A stretch of 64,000 nt of DNA from Megaleporinus macrocephalus (GCA_021613375.1 CM038706.1:19597366-19661365); one strand, 5' to 3'. Positions 27,251 through 42,900 are shown, counted from the stretch's first letter. Made by a program: numbers and translations. The notes: generated from the letters alone by a model not told the origin.

Positions 27251-29645
27251 GATGGTTATTAACATTATTAACCTAAAAGTGTTCACTGCAGGGGACCAAC
27301 TGAACAAAAGGATTATTTGTAGACTGCAACTAATATTTTAGCTGTCTAGAACATTTGAACTACAAATGTCTTTCTTTCATTTCTTTCTAGTTTACATCAT
27401 ATTTAAATGTTATATTGTTATTCTTCTAAGAGGTTAATGTTGTCACTTTCTTCTTACCCAAACTAGTGGACAAGTCACACTGTCCCTCAGTATGGGGAAT
27501 CTACATCCATTGCAATTCAATTTGCCATAATATGAATTATGTACAGTGTAATTAATGACCGAGTAGGAGTCATTAAGCAGTCTCTGTGCTGTTCTCATAC
27601 ACTCAATAGAAAGCCCAGTTCCTTTTACATCAGCATCAACTAGGCCAATATTTCCAACTATGAGAATAAATACCCTTTTGTGCTGGTTTAAAATTATTCT
27701 GTGGACTTTCAGAGTCCAGTTCATACTGAAAAACAGGCTTTGAGCAATTTACCAGCGGTTTTAGAGTCTCTCTCTCTCTTTCTCTCTCTCTCTGTTTTCC
27801 TCCCTCTCCCTCTCTTAGGATATGTCATACAAATAGACATTTCTAACTGTACATTGTGAGAGAAACTCTTTTTTACTTATAAAATACTAATATATTCAAT
27901 TTTGTAACCAAGATGTAATATGTAAAATATATAGTATAAGAATAACACACTATTTGTAATCACACTATTTAGAATCACAAAACAACACATATTCGGTATC
28001 ACTTATCATATCATATTAGAAGCATCATTTATTTTATAAGAACTTACATTCTGTGCATTTGGAAAAACAACCCCCAAAGGCACTGTTTTAGTATTTACAA
28101 AACAACAAAAAGTTATTAAACAACAAATGATTTACTTTAACTATATTAGATTGTTTTTTTCTTTTAGTAATTTCTCATCAGTGTTCATTTTGAGGTTTGT
28201 TCACTTCTTTCCAACATAATCCTTAATGCTTTACAGCTTCTATACTTCCATAGTAACTTCAACTTTGTTCATCATTCTGATGCATCTAACTTTCTGTTTC
28301 TCAGTGTTGAAATTTGGTAATGTTAGATCCACTACATAACAAATATGTAAGTATGTATACCAACTAAAAATAAATAAATAAAGAAAGAAAGATATAATAA
28401 AGCAGCAAAATTCAGTGGTGGACATAAACCTTTACATTGTACATAAACCTTTACATTGTGATGTCCTACTTTTAAACCCAGACTCCAGCACTGTCACTGG
28501 TATTTCAGTACCATGTCGAATGACTGCACCAGGCCCAAAAACTATATTTTATTGTTTATGATATACCTCAATAAATGCTTGTGTACTTTTGAAATTACCA
28601 AAGGAAAATTCCCACTTGATGGAATTATGTTGTTTGCGATTTCCAGTCTTGACAAACAACTTATTACTTTCCGCCTCTAATTCCCAAGACAAACCAAGTA
28701 TTTCAGGCATGTTAACCTTGTCCTGAGAGTTCATGGAAACAGAGGCACATAACAGTGAACTGATTCATTCTTCTTTGTGCTTCTTTGGTTTGACTCCTTC
28801 AAAGCAGTCACGGGACACAGAGGTTACATTGTGTCATGGATGGGGGCAGCATGCATCACCCCATTCCTATCTGAGATGGAAATTAAATGTGGAAATTAAG
28901 TTTAAGAGGGTGATGCAACACAGCCCTAATTAAGGTCTTTTTCAGTAGTATCTGGACAATCTGGACATTGACCTGTGAGAGAGTTCAGGTAATTCAGACT
29001 AGCCAGCTTGCCAACTGCACTTCCTGCCAGTCTATGAAGCAACTCAATGTTGAAAACTACAGATATTGAATAAAAGGGGAATTCAAAACCTCTGCTAATG
29101 AAATAGTTATAGATGAAAACAAAGTCATTCAGAGTGGGTTAATGTGCAATACTCCATTACAACCGTTTGAAGCAGAAATGATGGGAACCAGACTGAATGT
29201 GAAGACTTTAATGCCTTTAAGCCCTCTATCACAGACAACTTTTACTTGAAATGAGTGTTTGTTTTACAATAGTTTTGAGATAGAAAATTGAAAATATTTG
29301 TTCAAACTCACAATTTTCTTAATTTGTTATGACTTCCTACAGATGGTTTATTTGTTTGTTTGTTTTTTCGTTGTTATTATGTTTCATTACAGCCTTTTAC
29401 AGCCTTCATTAAATGCTCTCGCCGCTGTACTCCGAATACAGGTTGCATAGCTGAGGTTGTATAGGACAGTTTTACGAAAACTACTCGAAAACTACTACGA
29501 TTTTTCTTATGGTAGACTCTTGAACACAGATGCTATTTACTGTCTGCACCATCAAGTCCTCAGAAATTATTTCCAGTCTCATTATTGTTATTTCATTATC
29601 TTTTCTGCTGAGATCCTCAGAAATTACTGTAGACCAATACTTGCC

Positions 29646-29818
29646 AACCCTGATCTCAGAGTACCCCCATCCCAGCACATTCCAGTGTTTTCCCTGCTCC
29701 ATACACACCTTATCCATGCAGTTTATAAAAACCTTTCCTGAGTGTAAGTTGGAATTTTAGAGCAGGAAAACACAAAAATGTAGAATACAGGAGGTACTCC
29801 AGGATCAGGATTTAGAAC
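29646..29818. mobile_element. Small inverted-end interspersed element
   Basis: The left end AACCCTGATCTCAGAGTACC pairs with the reverse complement of the right end, TCCTGATCCTGGAGTACCTC. The interior is noncoding. The form is common in fish spacers. Confidence 0.5.
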
Positions 29819-32147
29819 TTGTGGATTAGACCATCTTGCATTTTCATTGTAAGGATGTTGTCATATTATGCCTAATAACTCAAGAATTTAAGAGGTTAAA
29901 CTGTTTGTCCAGCAAATGTTGTGTTAACTAATGTTATATACATTTTATGTGTCAGACCTGCTAATTTATGTCTTCAGGCGTGTTTGATGACTTGATCAGG
30001 TGCATTGGCATTGGATGAAGCAAATAGGGTCCAGCAGGTTAGATGTGGATTGGGACTAAACTCCAGAGAAAAGCAGATCTCATGGGGGAGGGTTGTGGCC
30101 CAGACTGATCTAGACTAGACTGATCTTAGAAGTATACTCTAAAGATACACTTATAAACAAAAACAATCCAATCACAGTCTTAGACTGCATGCATTAAAAA
30201 CAAGGATAGAAAAGGTGACAAGGCCCAATCTCTTGTTTTTCTCAATTCCCTAAACAGCTTTTAGCATGGAGTTGGTTCTTGGGCGAAGGCCAGGGGCTAA
30301 TGCAGTATCATCTCGCCACTCCCTGTCTGTAATGCGGAGAGATGGAAAGGGACAGACTGACTCAGTTAAATCAAAAGAACAAATATTATAGGGCCTACAG
30401 ATAACAATGCCTTCAAGCTGAGCTGTAATAAATGATCTATCCGTCTATCTATCAGAAATACTAACATCTGCGACAGTCTGCTGGAAAAATTGTATTCACT
30501 TAAACTATGCAGGGCTTTTGCCCAGATATGGTTCCCTTTATATGTAATACTTTATAAGTGAGTTAACTTGTTTGATGTTTGTTGTTACTCTGTCCTTCGC
30601 TAGAGTTAAAAAAGGTTGCTTGTTGTCGAGCAGTCTTCGTACCTGATAACATTAAGTGATTGCATCATAATTTTATTGCCCCATAACTAAACTTATCACT
30701 AAGGCCAACGGCTGTGACTGTAGCGAGGACAGTCTGTGCACGTTTTGATTAGGATCCTTCTTTTCCCAAAATAACAATTGTTAACAATTTATTATCATTG
30801 ATAATTGATAAAGATCTAACAGTAACAAACAGTGCCACTCCAAAAAATCTAGCCAAAATCTTTTATTTTTAAAGTTTAAATGTGTAGCGTCCGTTCCCCA
30901 GACAGAAATCACACCTAGTTAGGACTATATTTGCCTTTCATTGAGAATTCTCTGTTCAAGATCCAGTGTAGCTCAAGCCTAGGCTTAATTCTTGCCTAGA
31001 AAGCCGTTAATGTTTTTGTATGTAATATCTTTATGTAATAATAATTTGTGTAATATCTTTAACGTATGCACTATGATCTGTGCGTTCTTTTGCTCAGAAG
31101 CGAACCAAAATGGTGGCTCTGGCGTCTGTGTGTTTGTGTGTCCTCAGCAGTGATCTGGACTGAGGCTGACGTCACAGTCTGCTTGTCTATGAGATCACTT
31201 TTATTCTTGGGCCAGAGTCCTAAATCATTTAGCTCTTTGCAGTCATCTCAGGCCATTCTCAAATGAAGTGAGCGAGAGACAGAGTGGCTGAGAGAGAGAG
31301 ACGACTGTGGAAAACCATATGACGCTCCTTTTGCGATGCATTTAAGACAAACTGACGGTCACAAGATGCCACAATATGTTTGCAGTGCTGTGTAGCTCAC
31401 CTATTCAGCCTGTTCTACAGGTCATCACGTCCTAAAAACTTGTTAACTTTCCCCACACTCCTCTCGTTCCATCCTTGTCACCTGATAGACTGCATCCTGC
31501 ATTTTCTTAAGTCTAAAGCCTGTCCAGGAGATATGAAACTGTGTACTGTGTAGTATCAAATTCAATTATGCCCCCATCTGCATGCTTTTGCGGGGGGAAG
31601 CGAATGTTTTTCTCAAGTCCTAGACGAATCGGCTGGTGGGTTGTCCTGCGTGTCCTTGCACTGGTTGGTCTGATCAATGAGGAGGGTGGAGTTGGGGTGG
31701 ACAGAGGGTGGGGTTGAACTGGAACCGGACAGACCCCCCCCCCCCCCCATCACACTCCACCCCGTCCAAAACAGACAGACCCCCCCTCTAATCAGGTTTT
31801 CAGACTGCATAGGAGCCTGTGTTTACTTTGCAGGAGAGTAGAGCATCATTCTAGAGGGTGCTGCTAGCTGGTGCGGATGCAGCGCAGCGCTGTTCTCTTT
31901 CTCCTTTATTCACTCCTTCACTCTGCTCTGCCAGAGCCTGACTCTGCACCTTCTCTCAGACGTGCTCTCTCGCCCTCTCTCCGTCTCCCTTTCTCTGCAT
32001 CTCCGCTGAGTGACTGAGAGGGAAAAGGAGGCTGCGAGTGCTGCAGCGCTCCGGTGGGAGTGGACGGCGCAGCCTCAGCTGGAGCAGCAGATTTTTGAGC
32101 AGGACCCTGCCGTACGCCCACCACAGGATCTCTAAAGGACAGCCACC

Positions 32148-32199
32148 ATGTGTGACTGTTTTCATCTGGCGTTCCCCAACTGGCATGGGCCAGCCACGG
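32148..32199 (+). other. ahnak2: ahnak2 first coding exon
   Basis: Seventeen codons plus one base, then a GTGGGC donor at 32200. The phase (one base carried) exactly fits the exon at 40393, which needs one base to complete its first codon (GGA). The 5' UTR lies upstream in a CT-rich, CpG-containing region (about 31840-32147). Too short for ordinary ORF searches. Confidence 0.85.
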
Positions 32200-33922
32200 G
32201 TGGGCATCCTCTGTCTCTCTCTCTCTGACTCTCTGACTCTCTCCCTCTCTCTCTCTCTCTCTCACTTTCTCTCTCGCTCGCACTGTTTCATGCTCTAACT
32301 TCACAGGCTGTGAGCTATTTTTATCCCTGGTTCAAGACTCAGCACTCCTCGCAGTGCAGGCTGTTTTGGGTGCTGCAGTGACTCTGTGTTTGTGTATGTG
32401 GAAAGAAAGTCTGGTGCTGAGCTTGTTAACAACATCCCTGCACAGTTCTGTTGAAACACTGACTCTGCAGTGTGAGTGGGTGTGTCTGCAGTAAAGTGGG
32501 TGTGGCTGTGTTGTTGTGGGTGTGTCTGTTGTTATGCAGTATGCGATGGGAGCTAGCTGCAGTCTAGGGCCTGCAGCACTTTAGGTGGGCTGTTGGACTT
32601 CTGAGATGAACTTCAATTTATGGAATTTCTTTGAACCTTCAGCAACAGCTGTGAAAGATTGTTGTAAAACATTTTTAGCAGTTCAGTCACTTAAAAAACA
32701 ATACCAATCATATAGCCATCATATGTTGTACATATATGACATAGAGTTAGGATATTGGCTATATTAAATATTAATATGTAGTTTATTGTGATAAATATAT
32801 GACGAGAATAAGCATGTGATGTGCCAATGGGACAGATTTCACTTCATTAAACCAAGTAAACAATACCTAGCATGCTTCTCTATGAGTAAGCAGGGTGTGT
32901 GTGTGTGAACAGTAAGCTTAGATCTGCGACTGACTTAAGATACGCCCTTCACTGTGAGAGGAGCCAGACAAAAGTGCTACAGAAGTGTTACAAAATCAGA
33001 GGCTAGTAAATGCATGGCTTTGATGATTTCTAAAAAAAAAAAATAATGATAATAATTTTAGGATTACAGGATTACCTGGTGTTACTGCAGATGAGGGATG
33101 CGCAATTAATAACTTAATTTTCATAGTTCTTGTCTTGCAAGTATGAATTCAGTTTTTCTTGACAATATCTCAAAAATTATACAGCTCTGAAATTGTTTGT
33201 TGTTGTTTATAGCAGGCAAAACTAATATGCTGTAACAATAATACTGTATAAACATTAGATCAAAAAATACATTGTAATCAATGGGGCTCTTGTTTTTACA
33301 GCCATCATGTTATTGGTAATGGCTGTAAAGTAAAATAGTCTTCTTTTAGATTTTATGTTGTGGGAATTTTTTCTTTGCTACTTTGGAAACAATGTTATTG
33401 TAAAACATCTTTACCTCCCTCACATTTCATGGACCGTTTTGACATATATTTCTTGTTAATTGAATGGACTCACATAGACTTGTCCGTGAATAATGTCCTT
33501 ATATTAAATGAAATTGGAATTATTTGCACACTGCACGTTGAGGCATGTTTCCAAGTGGAGCATGGAAGCCGTGATTTGATTCTCTGTGGTTCTGTTTACT
33601 GATATCACAGTAATCATACAGTGCATAAAACAGCCTTTCAGATGCAAAATCATAATCGCTCAATGTAATATTCAGCCATGTTAATGATTTTAACTAGGAA
33701 ATCTGCATGTATTTAAAGATATTTACTCTTTACATGTTTGTGAAATGTATGATGAGGCCTCAGTTGATACAGAGATGTTACACAGGACACTTCCAAGGTC
33801 ACTGTGTGTGATTCTCAGCTTGTGAGGCTTGGATAACTGCCAACATAGATGATGCACTTCTTTTTTCAATTGCACCCTGAGCAAGGGGATGGGTATTGAA
33901 ATGCTATATTAATTAGTTACTA

Positions 33923-33989
<67 letters not shown>

Positions 33990-36900
33990 GATGATGATGT
34001 TGATGATGATGGTGTTAAATGATCTGAATTAGTCAAATTGACATTTATTGATGTATGTTCCTTAAGCAAAGGCAACACAAAGACAACTCATGTACCTTGT
34101 ACACAACCCAGGTTTACAACACTAAGAAGGGTAAAGAAGATGGCGCAGGAAGGGGTTGGTTGGGGGGGCGGTGCAGAAACATTTGAGAGACAGCTCATAT
34201 ATTAGCCACTGTTTATGTCTACTTAGTACCCATTCAAAAAAGGGACTAAAAGTGTCTCAGTCTTTTGGCCTTCCTGGCTATGAATAATGAATAATGCTGA
34301 GTGCGCAATGAGCAAATGCACCAAAGTGCACTAAGACACTGAACAGAACAGGACATAATCACCTGCTGGTGAATTTTATAAATACAACACAAAATACAAG
34401 AAAGACACTTGCTACAACTGTGTTAATTGTGATAAAATATGTTTACCACCTCCCTTACCATCTAAATTCAGACCCTGTTTGTATATATATAGAGTGGAAG
34501 CTGATGGGAACTTGGCCAAAGTTCTTAAAATCTAAAAACAAAATCCCCCTTTCCACTGAAATCTGATTATATTTTGGATGCAAACAAGTCCAGTCCATCA
34601 CACTGTGAAACAGACTGTGTGTTCTTATCAATGCAGGTCAGAATTGATGTCTTAGTTCTGCCAGTTCTAATTGTGTTACTGCAACTAATAAGCACTGGGT
34701 CCTCCCAGGTGGCCCTAGCAGCACGAAAACAAGCTCTAATGCCTGTAATATTGGTCAGGCATGATCCACTCACACACAGGATTGTATGTGACAGACAGAC
34801 TGTTTGTTGCAATGAGAGATTCCAGGAACAGCTGCAAATTCATTGCACAGTATGTTTCTAATTCCATTTACTGTAACCCTTTAGGAACATTTTATATCAG
34901 CTAATCTCTTTCTAACAGAAAATTGGGTTGAGAACCCATAACCCAAGCATAACTCTGACAGCCATTGGTGATGGTTCTAGAAACGTTTACCAGGACTGGC
35001 CAGGGGGTGGCAGGGAGTTTTGGCATGGTGGCATGGTGTCGTGTTTAGGGCAGAGAGAGGGTGGACAAACGTTCCACACAGGAGACATACTTGCAATTTG
35101 TGGACTTTGTGGGCAAGAGCCTTCTCTTAAAGATGCAAACACCCAACCCATAGCATGGTAGAAGCCAATGACGTGTCAGAAATTTTAGTGGGCCACCCCA
35201 GGTACCCCTTTAAAACTATGCGTAATGCAACCATAGTGGCAATTAATGTGCACCCATAACGTCAGTTGAAGTAGCTGAAGAGTGATGGAGTAGTTGGGCA
35301 GTGAAATGGGAGAATCAGTATAAAAAAAATCCTTTATACACATATTGGCACAACATAAGGCAACTAGTACCAATGATCAGTATGACCACTTGTGATGCTT
35401 GATGGACATTGTGATATGACCACAACAGTAATAAAATGTGCAGTCATAGCATTTTGTGATAAAACATATTTGCACAGACAGAAATATCACAGTAACATCA
35501 GCTGAGATATTTAGTATTAGTGCAAATGACAGTGAAGCTACCATTTAAACAACATTGAAACATTACCATTAAACATCTACTGCTCTACTGCTGCCTGACT
35601 AGATTGTTTTTTTGATGTCAACTAAAGTATTTTACTATTCCATAAATGCAAATGTTCCTATAAAATCTTTTAAGCGTTATCTTTGTGGTAACTAGTAGAA
35701 ATGGCAACACAGATAAGGCAGCACAAACTTTCTAGCCTGAAGCAAGTGTATTAAAAAATACAAAAATACTTTGAATAAAAAAAACCTTGCATTAATCCAG
35801 ACACTTAATAATTACAATTGCAGTACTGTTCGTGTGCAGCATTAGTAAGATTTTATTTTTGGCTGCATTGTATCTACCAGTACAAGTATAATCCTTGAAT
35901 GCAAAATATGTTAAAGTTATTTATTTAATTCCTATTTCTTCCAAGACTTATATAACCCATATATAAGACTCCCTAACTAGTAATTGAGTAATTAAGGAAG
36001 TAATTAATACACACTCTAGATTTCATGCCAAATCTTTCAAGGGAAACCTCTTACCCTTAAGAATAAAATCTTGTAGTTACATTATTAACAGATTTACTAC
36101 TGACCTTACTTTGAACACATGTACAGTACATAGGCAAAATAAACGTAATCACTTTGGTAAATAGGACATGATCTTATCACCTTTAAAACAACACCCTAAA
36201 AACAAATATTTAATTAAGGTGGAACTAAATACCTTGTAAATTCAACATTCCATATTCAGACCACACAGAAAACAAAGAAAATCAACTGCAGATCTAGTTT
36301 GCAAATGAAAGCAAGTGTGTTGAGTGAGATTAGTTGTCTTTACTAAGTTGTTATTTCTTTCCCCTCTGATAAACTAGTCAGAAAGTAATGGGCGTTCAGA
36401 GAGTGAATACCCTGGTTAGGAAAGCCTGTCCAGGTATATATTGGTAATGAAACCAATATACTTTTATATTCTCATAATTACTAAGCTTACTGGACAGTAA
36501 TAATGAAACACTTCCGTGTACTCAAAACAAATGGATACAAATATAGGTGTTAAAATGTATTGAACCATTACCTCCGGTCAATGATTATGTTAACAATTAT
36601 ATCACTTTCCATTAAAGTAAACAAAATGCCAACATTCCTTTGAGAGTGGAGGAACATTAACCTGCGCTAAGTTAATCTTCGACAAGTTTCTTTAATCTCT
36701 GAATATTCGTACATTTTGTTTGTGATCATACAATAATGTGGACAAGCGCATACACAACAGCTTGGCCATGTATTTTTGGTGTGTTCCTTTCCAAGTATCT
36801 GTGTTGCAAGTGTGTAAAAGGGGCAGGGCACTGCAGCTCCTCCTGTACTTAAAAAAATACAGGCTTTAGAACAAGACTGTGTAGTGGATTGGGTGAAGCA

Positions 36901-39900
36901 CACAGAAACAGTACCTGCCAACGGTGTCTCAGGTGAGTGAAAGCTTTATAACATCCCATATATATATGCTGTTCTTAAGAGCAGAAACTAAGAGATTGCA
37001 GAAACTAATTGCATCAGCCTGAGTTTAGTACAATACCAATGCAGTGGGCATCAGTTTTGAAGATAGTGTGTTGTTGTCAATTCACAGCAAGATATAGTGA
37101 AGATAGATGGAGTGAGTTGCAAGTGGTATTGTCTTTACTGTGTCTAGAACATCTGGAGTCTTGAACAGCACAGGCATGTCCTTTTGAAAAGAAGCAGCTA
37201 TTAATATGGATGTACATTATTGTGCAAAAGTCATATCTATCTGGGAAATGTGTGTTTAGAGCTATTTTTAGAGCTATTTACCTGGGTTCTACCCACATTT
37301 GCTTAGAAAAACACTAACATTGGAAGAATAAATAAGCATTAACATAATACCGTGTGGTTTACCTTTTCTAAACCTCCCCTTAAGAAATTGCAGAATATGT
37401 CATTTCCATGCAACACCTGGTTGAGCTGCTTGAGCTAAAAGTGGTATTGGGTGGTAACAATAATGAGGGCCAAAGACTTTTTTATTATCTTGCTAACTAC
37501 TTCGGCAAGCAATCACAGCTCCAGTGCTAATTTACGGAAGACTTTAGACACAGCATGCCTTGATTGACTGCTTTTAGGGAAAAGGATAAATTGTATGATT
37601 TTGCTAAACCATTTATTGTTGCTGATGGTGAAATGGAAGAAATCCATGCAGTGGTCAAAATACACTGAGGAGAAATCTTGTATTCTTCTAACCATCTCAC
37701 AAGACATTAAAATGTTGTAATAATGTTAAATTGCAAATTCGTTTAGAATATATTGAACAAAACAGACTTACTGTCCATTTTCACACATGACCCAAGACTT
37801 GCACAGTACTGTAAGTGCGTATAGACACTTGCAGGCACTTGCAGACACATGCACAGAGCTTCCCCAAGCTATGTGCTCAAATTTTATCTATAAATCTTCA
37901 CTACAAACTCTCAGATTCCTGTCTTAGGTGACTGACTTACCCGGATGTTTGCCTTGGAATGCAGAGCCAAGGCAGTGCTCGCAGAGTTGGGCAAATACTA
38001 AGCAAATAGCACTTTGCAGAAGAGATTAGTCATGTTCATTTGACTGAACAAGAAGTGCATTTATGATTGTTAAACAAATTAAGTTCCAAGACATTATTTT
38101 GCATCAGCTGACTGAAAGTCTATTTTACACTGTGGTTCAATTTACTACTTATGGGGATGAATATCAGATTATACAGTTTGGTATTGGTAGTATGGGTAGT
38201 ATTGGTAGTTTGGTATATTGCATTAATGGAATTGTTTCTTTGGTACATTGTTGCTTTGGACCAAAATATAAAATGGCAAGAATGTTTACTTAAAGATGTA
38301 ACATCGGCTACTGTTTGCAAACTAGAGTAATGCGTTATAGATCTGGTCACCAACCCTCTGTCTGGAGATCTGCTTTCCAGCAGAGTCAGTTCCAACCGAC
38401 ATCTTACACAGTGGCACCCTCCCTCGCTAACACACCTGATCCTGCTAATCAAGATCTTCTGAAAAAGTTAATAAACTGGAGCAGGTGTGGCAGATTGCAG
38501 TTAAAATTAAACTCCTAAGGAAGGTAGATCTCCAGGACCAGGCCTGATGAAACTGGGTTTCCAAATTGCAGCCATGGTGACCTCACACTATGCACATTTT
38601 TGTACTTTGTCTTGCTTCATTCAAAATATTGAGAAATTGACAAGCTCCTAGTGATGTGGGTCGAGTGTATCTAGAAGTAAAAAGAGTAAAAATGTGCGAA
38701 GCATAGAAGTGCCAGGACTGGAAATGGGAATCCCTTGTGTTCAGAAACATCTACAGGCATCTCAGTCATTACAACGTGATGCACTTCAAGTGTGAGATGA
38801 TGGTCTTTAGCAAGGAGAACCTCGTGATCATGTCTAAACCATCACGTAATGCAGAGAGATTTACAGTAAGAGTCATAGTGGAAGCACTTTAATGTATGGT
38901 CACTATACGTTACATACTAGCCATTAAGGGATCCGGACACTCAGGATATCATATTTCAAATACATTACTGAATGTACACATTGCTGAAGGCTAAGTAAGT
39001 ACTGCAACTGCTAGGATAGTATGTGCTTGATGTATTTTATACGTGTAATATTTGTCAATAATCAGGCTTATGTTTACTTAGTAGAGATGGAATCATTACA
39101 GTAACGGTTGGATTACAAATCATTGAAATTATTGTTACTTGCTGTTATCACCTTGTTTCTTTATTATTTTGATATGACATTATATCTACATGCATTTCTT
39201 TTACATTAGGAAGCCACTGGGGTAGACCAATCGCCAGCCTTTAGTGAACGAGTTGAAACATGGTTCAGTAATAAGCCTAAATCAATCATGCATGTTATGA
39301 CTTGCCACAGGTTCATATGGCTACTGTGTTTTGTGGGCGTGTGTAAATATTGTGTATGCATGTCTATGTGTTATTCTCAGTAATTAAGAGTCCATGACAG
39401 GCACATTTGTTTAGCATTTTAAATTGTCCTTTGATATCTAAGTAAAAAACATGTGACATTCGTCAGGGCAAAGAATGCCTGATTGCAGCATTCAAGGTGG
39501 GACAGACATCCTTTTCTTAGCCTGAAACGTCAGATTTCTTTCATTTTTGTTACTCTGTTGTTGTTGTTGTTTCACTGGGCTAGAAGCCTTTCTAGCTGCT
39601 AATGGTTTAAGACTGTTACATTAGAGTAGGATTTTGAAATGAGCCTGTTTTTACTCGCCCTTTTTGCTAATGCAGAATTTGTTTTTGAAGGAGGAGCAGA
39701 AGTATTCTGTTCATGGTAGGTTCAGGGTATGTCAGTTCTATGTACTGAACACACCTTATGCACCTATGACAATATAAATACGGCTTTTGATTATATGGCA
39801 TCTTTAAGTGTTTCTGTGCAAACATGTTGGAAGAAAATGTACTTAAATGTAAGGTTCTTTATTTAGTATGTTGTGATTACAGTTATTTTTGGACCGAAAA

Positions 39901-42900
39901 AAAAAAAAAACATCTAGAAGATACCAATAATAACAACCTTTAACTGATACTAGACAACCAAGTCTCACTTTTCTCGTTTAATCTGCAAGTGGGACTCTGC
40001 AAGTTGTGTAAGCCTATCCTTCAGATCAATAATGCGCTTCACTTTACAGACAGAAATGGAAGGCGGTAGACTGCCTGAACCCTCTGGGAATATTTGCCAG
40101 GAAAGAGTTTCCAAGCTCCATTAGTCTTGGTCTACACTGGCGATCAAGTACTTTTGTTAGAACCCCAACTTGCAAATAAAAAGATGCAATATATTGTTGT
40201 CAGGTAAATGATAAGTGTCATTTACAAAGCTTTAATTTTTATTTTTTAGGGGTTTGTTAGTGACTATTAATAGCTGTTGGAATTCCGGTTATATGCTAGT
40301 TAATTTATGTCACAAGCAGAGAATGATATATTCATAAAAAATTATATAGTGAAGTACTCTTTTGTTTATGCTGCATTTTCAATCTAAAACAGGAGCTGGA
40401 CGTAGGCTGAGAGGACCGGAGCAAGACACAGAAGATGATTCAGTGAGTTTCATTCAAACATAAAACTTTCAGCAAAACTCAAAGGGGTTGGGCAAATGCT
40501 AAAAACTGCAATATACTAGTACACAGAGGAGCTTCAGGACATGTCAGCATAATAACATACATGTGGCACCATGCAATGCATTTTGTTCAATCTTTTTGTT
40601 AATGTGTTAAATATTATTATGGATTATAATTGTTAGGTATGTGAGGAACCTGAGGTGTTAGAAGGCGAACGACCTCGCCCTCAAGGCTCCTCCCCTGTAG
40701 AGGAATTCCCATCTGAAAAACAGGTAACAAACACATTCTATAGCCTGAAGATCTGTTCAAAGGCTATTCAAATTCTGGTTAATTTAATGTTTAATGTTTT
40801 CCTAGTTTGTTTATTACCATATGTATATATTAATTTATGGTCCTGTTAGGCAGAAGAGGACATCAGCACCTCACCACAGAAGAGTGGCAGCAACAAGAAA
40901 ACCAGAAAGCTCGGTTTTGGGTCTTTGTTTGACAAACGCTCCTCTGCCAAAATGAATGAGGTCAGGTTTACTATTCATCCCCATTTGTCTTGACGCTATC
41001 ATTAAATGTAAATTTCATATATTTAGAGCTGAAGGTCAGAAAACATTTATAATATTGTATACTACTTGCATACATCAGTTTAAACATCACAGCTACATAC
41101 TTGTTAGTAATTATTTCACAAGCAGAAATAATATTGAAATTTTTATTGCAGTTTTTGTGTGAATTCACAGATTTTTCTTGTGTTAATTACAATATTTAAA
41201 ACACAGTGAGCCCTGCATGTAGGTTCACTTGCAGAAATGAGAAGGACCTGACATCAAAAAACAAACTTCTCTTGTTTCAGGACGTACAAAGCGGTGAAAG
41301 TGAAGTGATTGTGAAAACAGTGAAAGAAACATGTGCTGAGGGGATAATAGTGACTGGTGGAGGGAAAGAGGGCATCTTCATTAAACAAGTGAAACCAGAT
41401 TCACCTGCTTCAAAGCACCTGACAGTGAAAGAGGGTATGCAACATAATTGAATAGCTAGTGATTTAGAAAATGGTATAAAATTAACAAATACTATTTATT
41501 AAAAGCATATCCAGGTTTCAGTTCCTCTTTTCTTTGGCTTTGGAATTCCTGGCTTTGTATTGTTTTCTATGTAGTTACTGAGTAGAGTGTCTTAGGAAGT
41601 GATAAGCCAGGGAATTAGAGAGGTTAAGATGTAATTCTTTGACCTAAGCATGCAGAAAGGATTAAACTAACTGCTGTAATCTCAGCTATGAATAATAGTT
41701 CATTCGTTTTTTATCTTCATTTGTATTCTACTAGGTGATCAGATACTAAGTGCTACAGTATTCTTTGATAACGTGTCATACGAAGATGCACTTCAAATTC
41801 TCGAGCATGCTCAGCCATATAAGATGGAGTTTTGTCTGAGACGCAAAGTTGACTCAGCCATGCCAGAAGATGATGAAATTCTCCACCCAGAGGTTACCAC
41901 TGTTCTTAATTCTCATACATTTTTTACCTTTTTATGTGTAAATATCTTAATATCTTCATATACCTTTGATGATCCCTAGGACAATGAGAGAGGCTCACCA
42001 GAGATGAGAAGTCCAAGGAAGAAAAAGCAGCAAGACCGCATCTCGTGGCCAAAGTTCCCCTCTTTTGGGAAAGGACATAGAGCGCAATTCAAAAGATCCC
42101 ACAGCACCTCAGAAGCAGAGGAGCACAAGAAATTGGAAATGAGCCCACCAACAAGTGACACAGAATCCCCTCTCAAATCACCACTGAAATCTCCTGGTGG
42201 AAAAGACAAGAAAAAGAAGCAAAAAATTAAACTGAAAATGAAGATGAAAGGCGACAGGAGCAGGTCTGTTGAGGAACCCCAAACAAATGAAAAGGAGCTG
42301 GCATCAGAGAACTTGATCGTTTTGGAAGATCAACAAGTTACATTGGATACATTAGAAGACAAGTTCTCTGAGAAGCCTGTGACGAAATTAGTAGAGATCC
42401 CACAAGGTGATGATGAAGCTGCATGTGAAGAGTCATCCAGGATGACTCATGAACTTGAACATGAAGCTCCAAGTTTGTCAGGAAAGGAACTACAGCACAA
42501 AGCTCATCTCATTAGTCTGGGCAATACATTGAAGACTGCAGATATATCAGATGCTTTTGCAGAGGCTTCTACAGGTAATATGGCAATCTCAGAGGAAGGA
42601 AAGATAGAGAGATCAGAAATGAAATTTAGCATTCCTCAGAAGGATACACCAAAAATAGAGGTAGACAGCCAACCAAAAACCATTGTAGGAATGAGCAAAA
42701 CCTCAGATCCATCTGCATATGACACTATTGTGGTGAGTCATAGGGCAACATCACAGGCAGAGGGTGAAATATCTCTACTTGACACTGACATCAACATAGA
42801 GGCAGTCAGCAAGGACAGTTTAGAGAAAAACTTGGGATCTGGGAAAATGGAAGTGAACATGCCCAAACTAGATGTTTCTGTAGATTCGTCAGGTGTAGGA

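Larger units (their letters stand above)
32200..40392 (+). other. ahnak2 intron 1
   Basis: An 8.2 kb intron with no recognised exon or RNA gene. It opens with a CT-rich tract (about 32209-32275) and holds an ATT/GTT compound microsatellite and two inverted-end elements annotated separately. A short A-run occurs at 39899-39910. The rest is AT-rich sequence in which I see nothing specific. Confidence 0.6.

Noticed and set aside
34928..35161. 77-codon frame in ahnak2 intron 1 with a Gly-rich sequence
   Set aside because: No recognised domain, no suitable splice phase with ahnak2, and surrounding sequence looks noncoding.
42004..42006. ATG at 42004 as the start of ahnak2
   Set aside because: It is internal to the last exon, which begins at an acceptor at 41979; six upstream exons join in frame and supply the PDZ domain.
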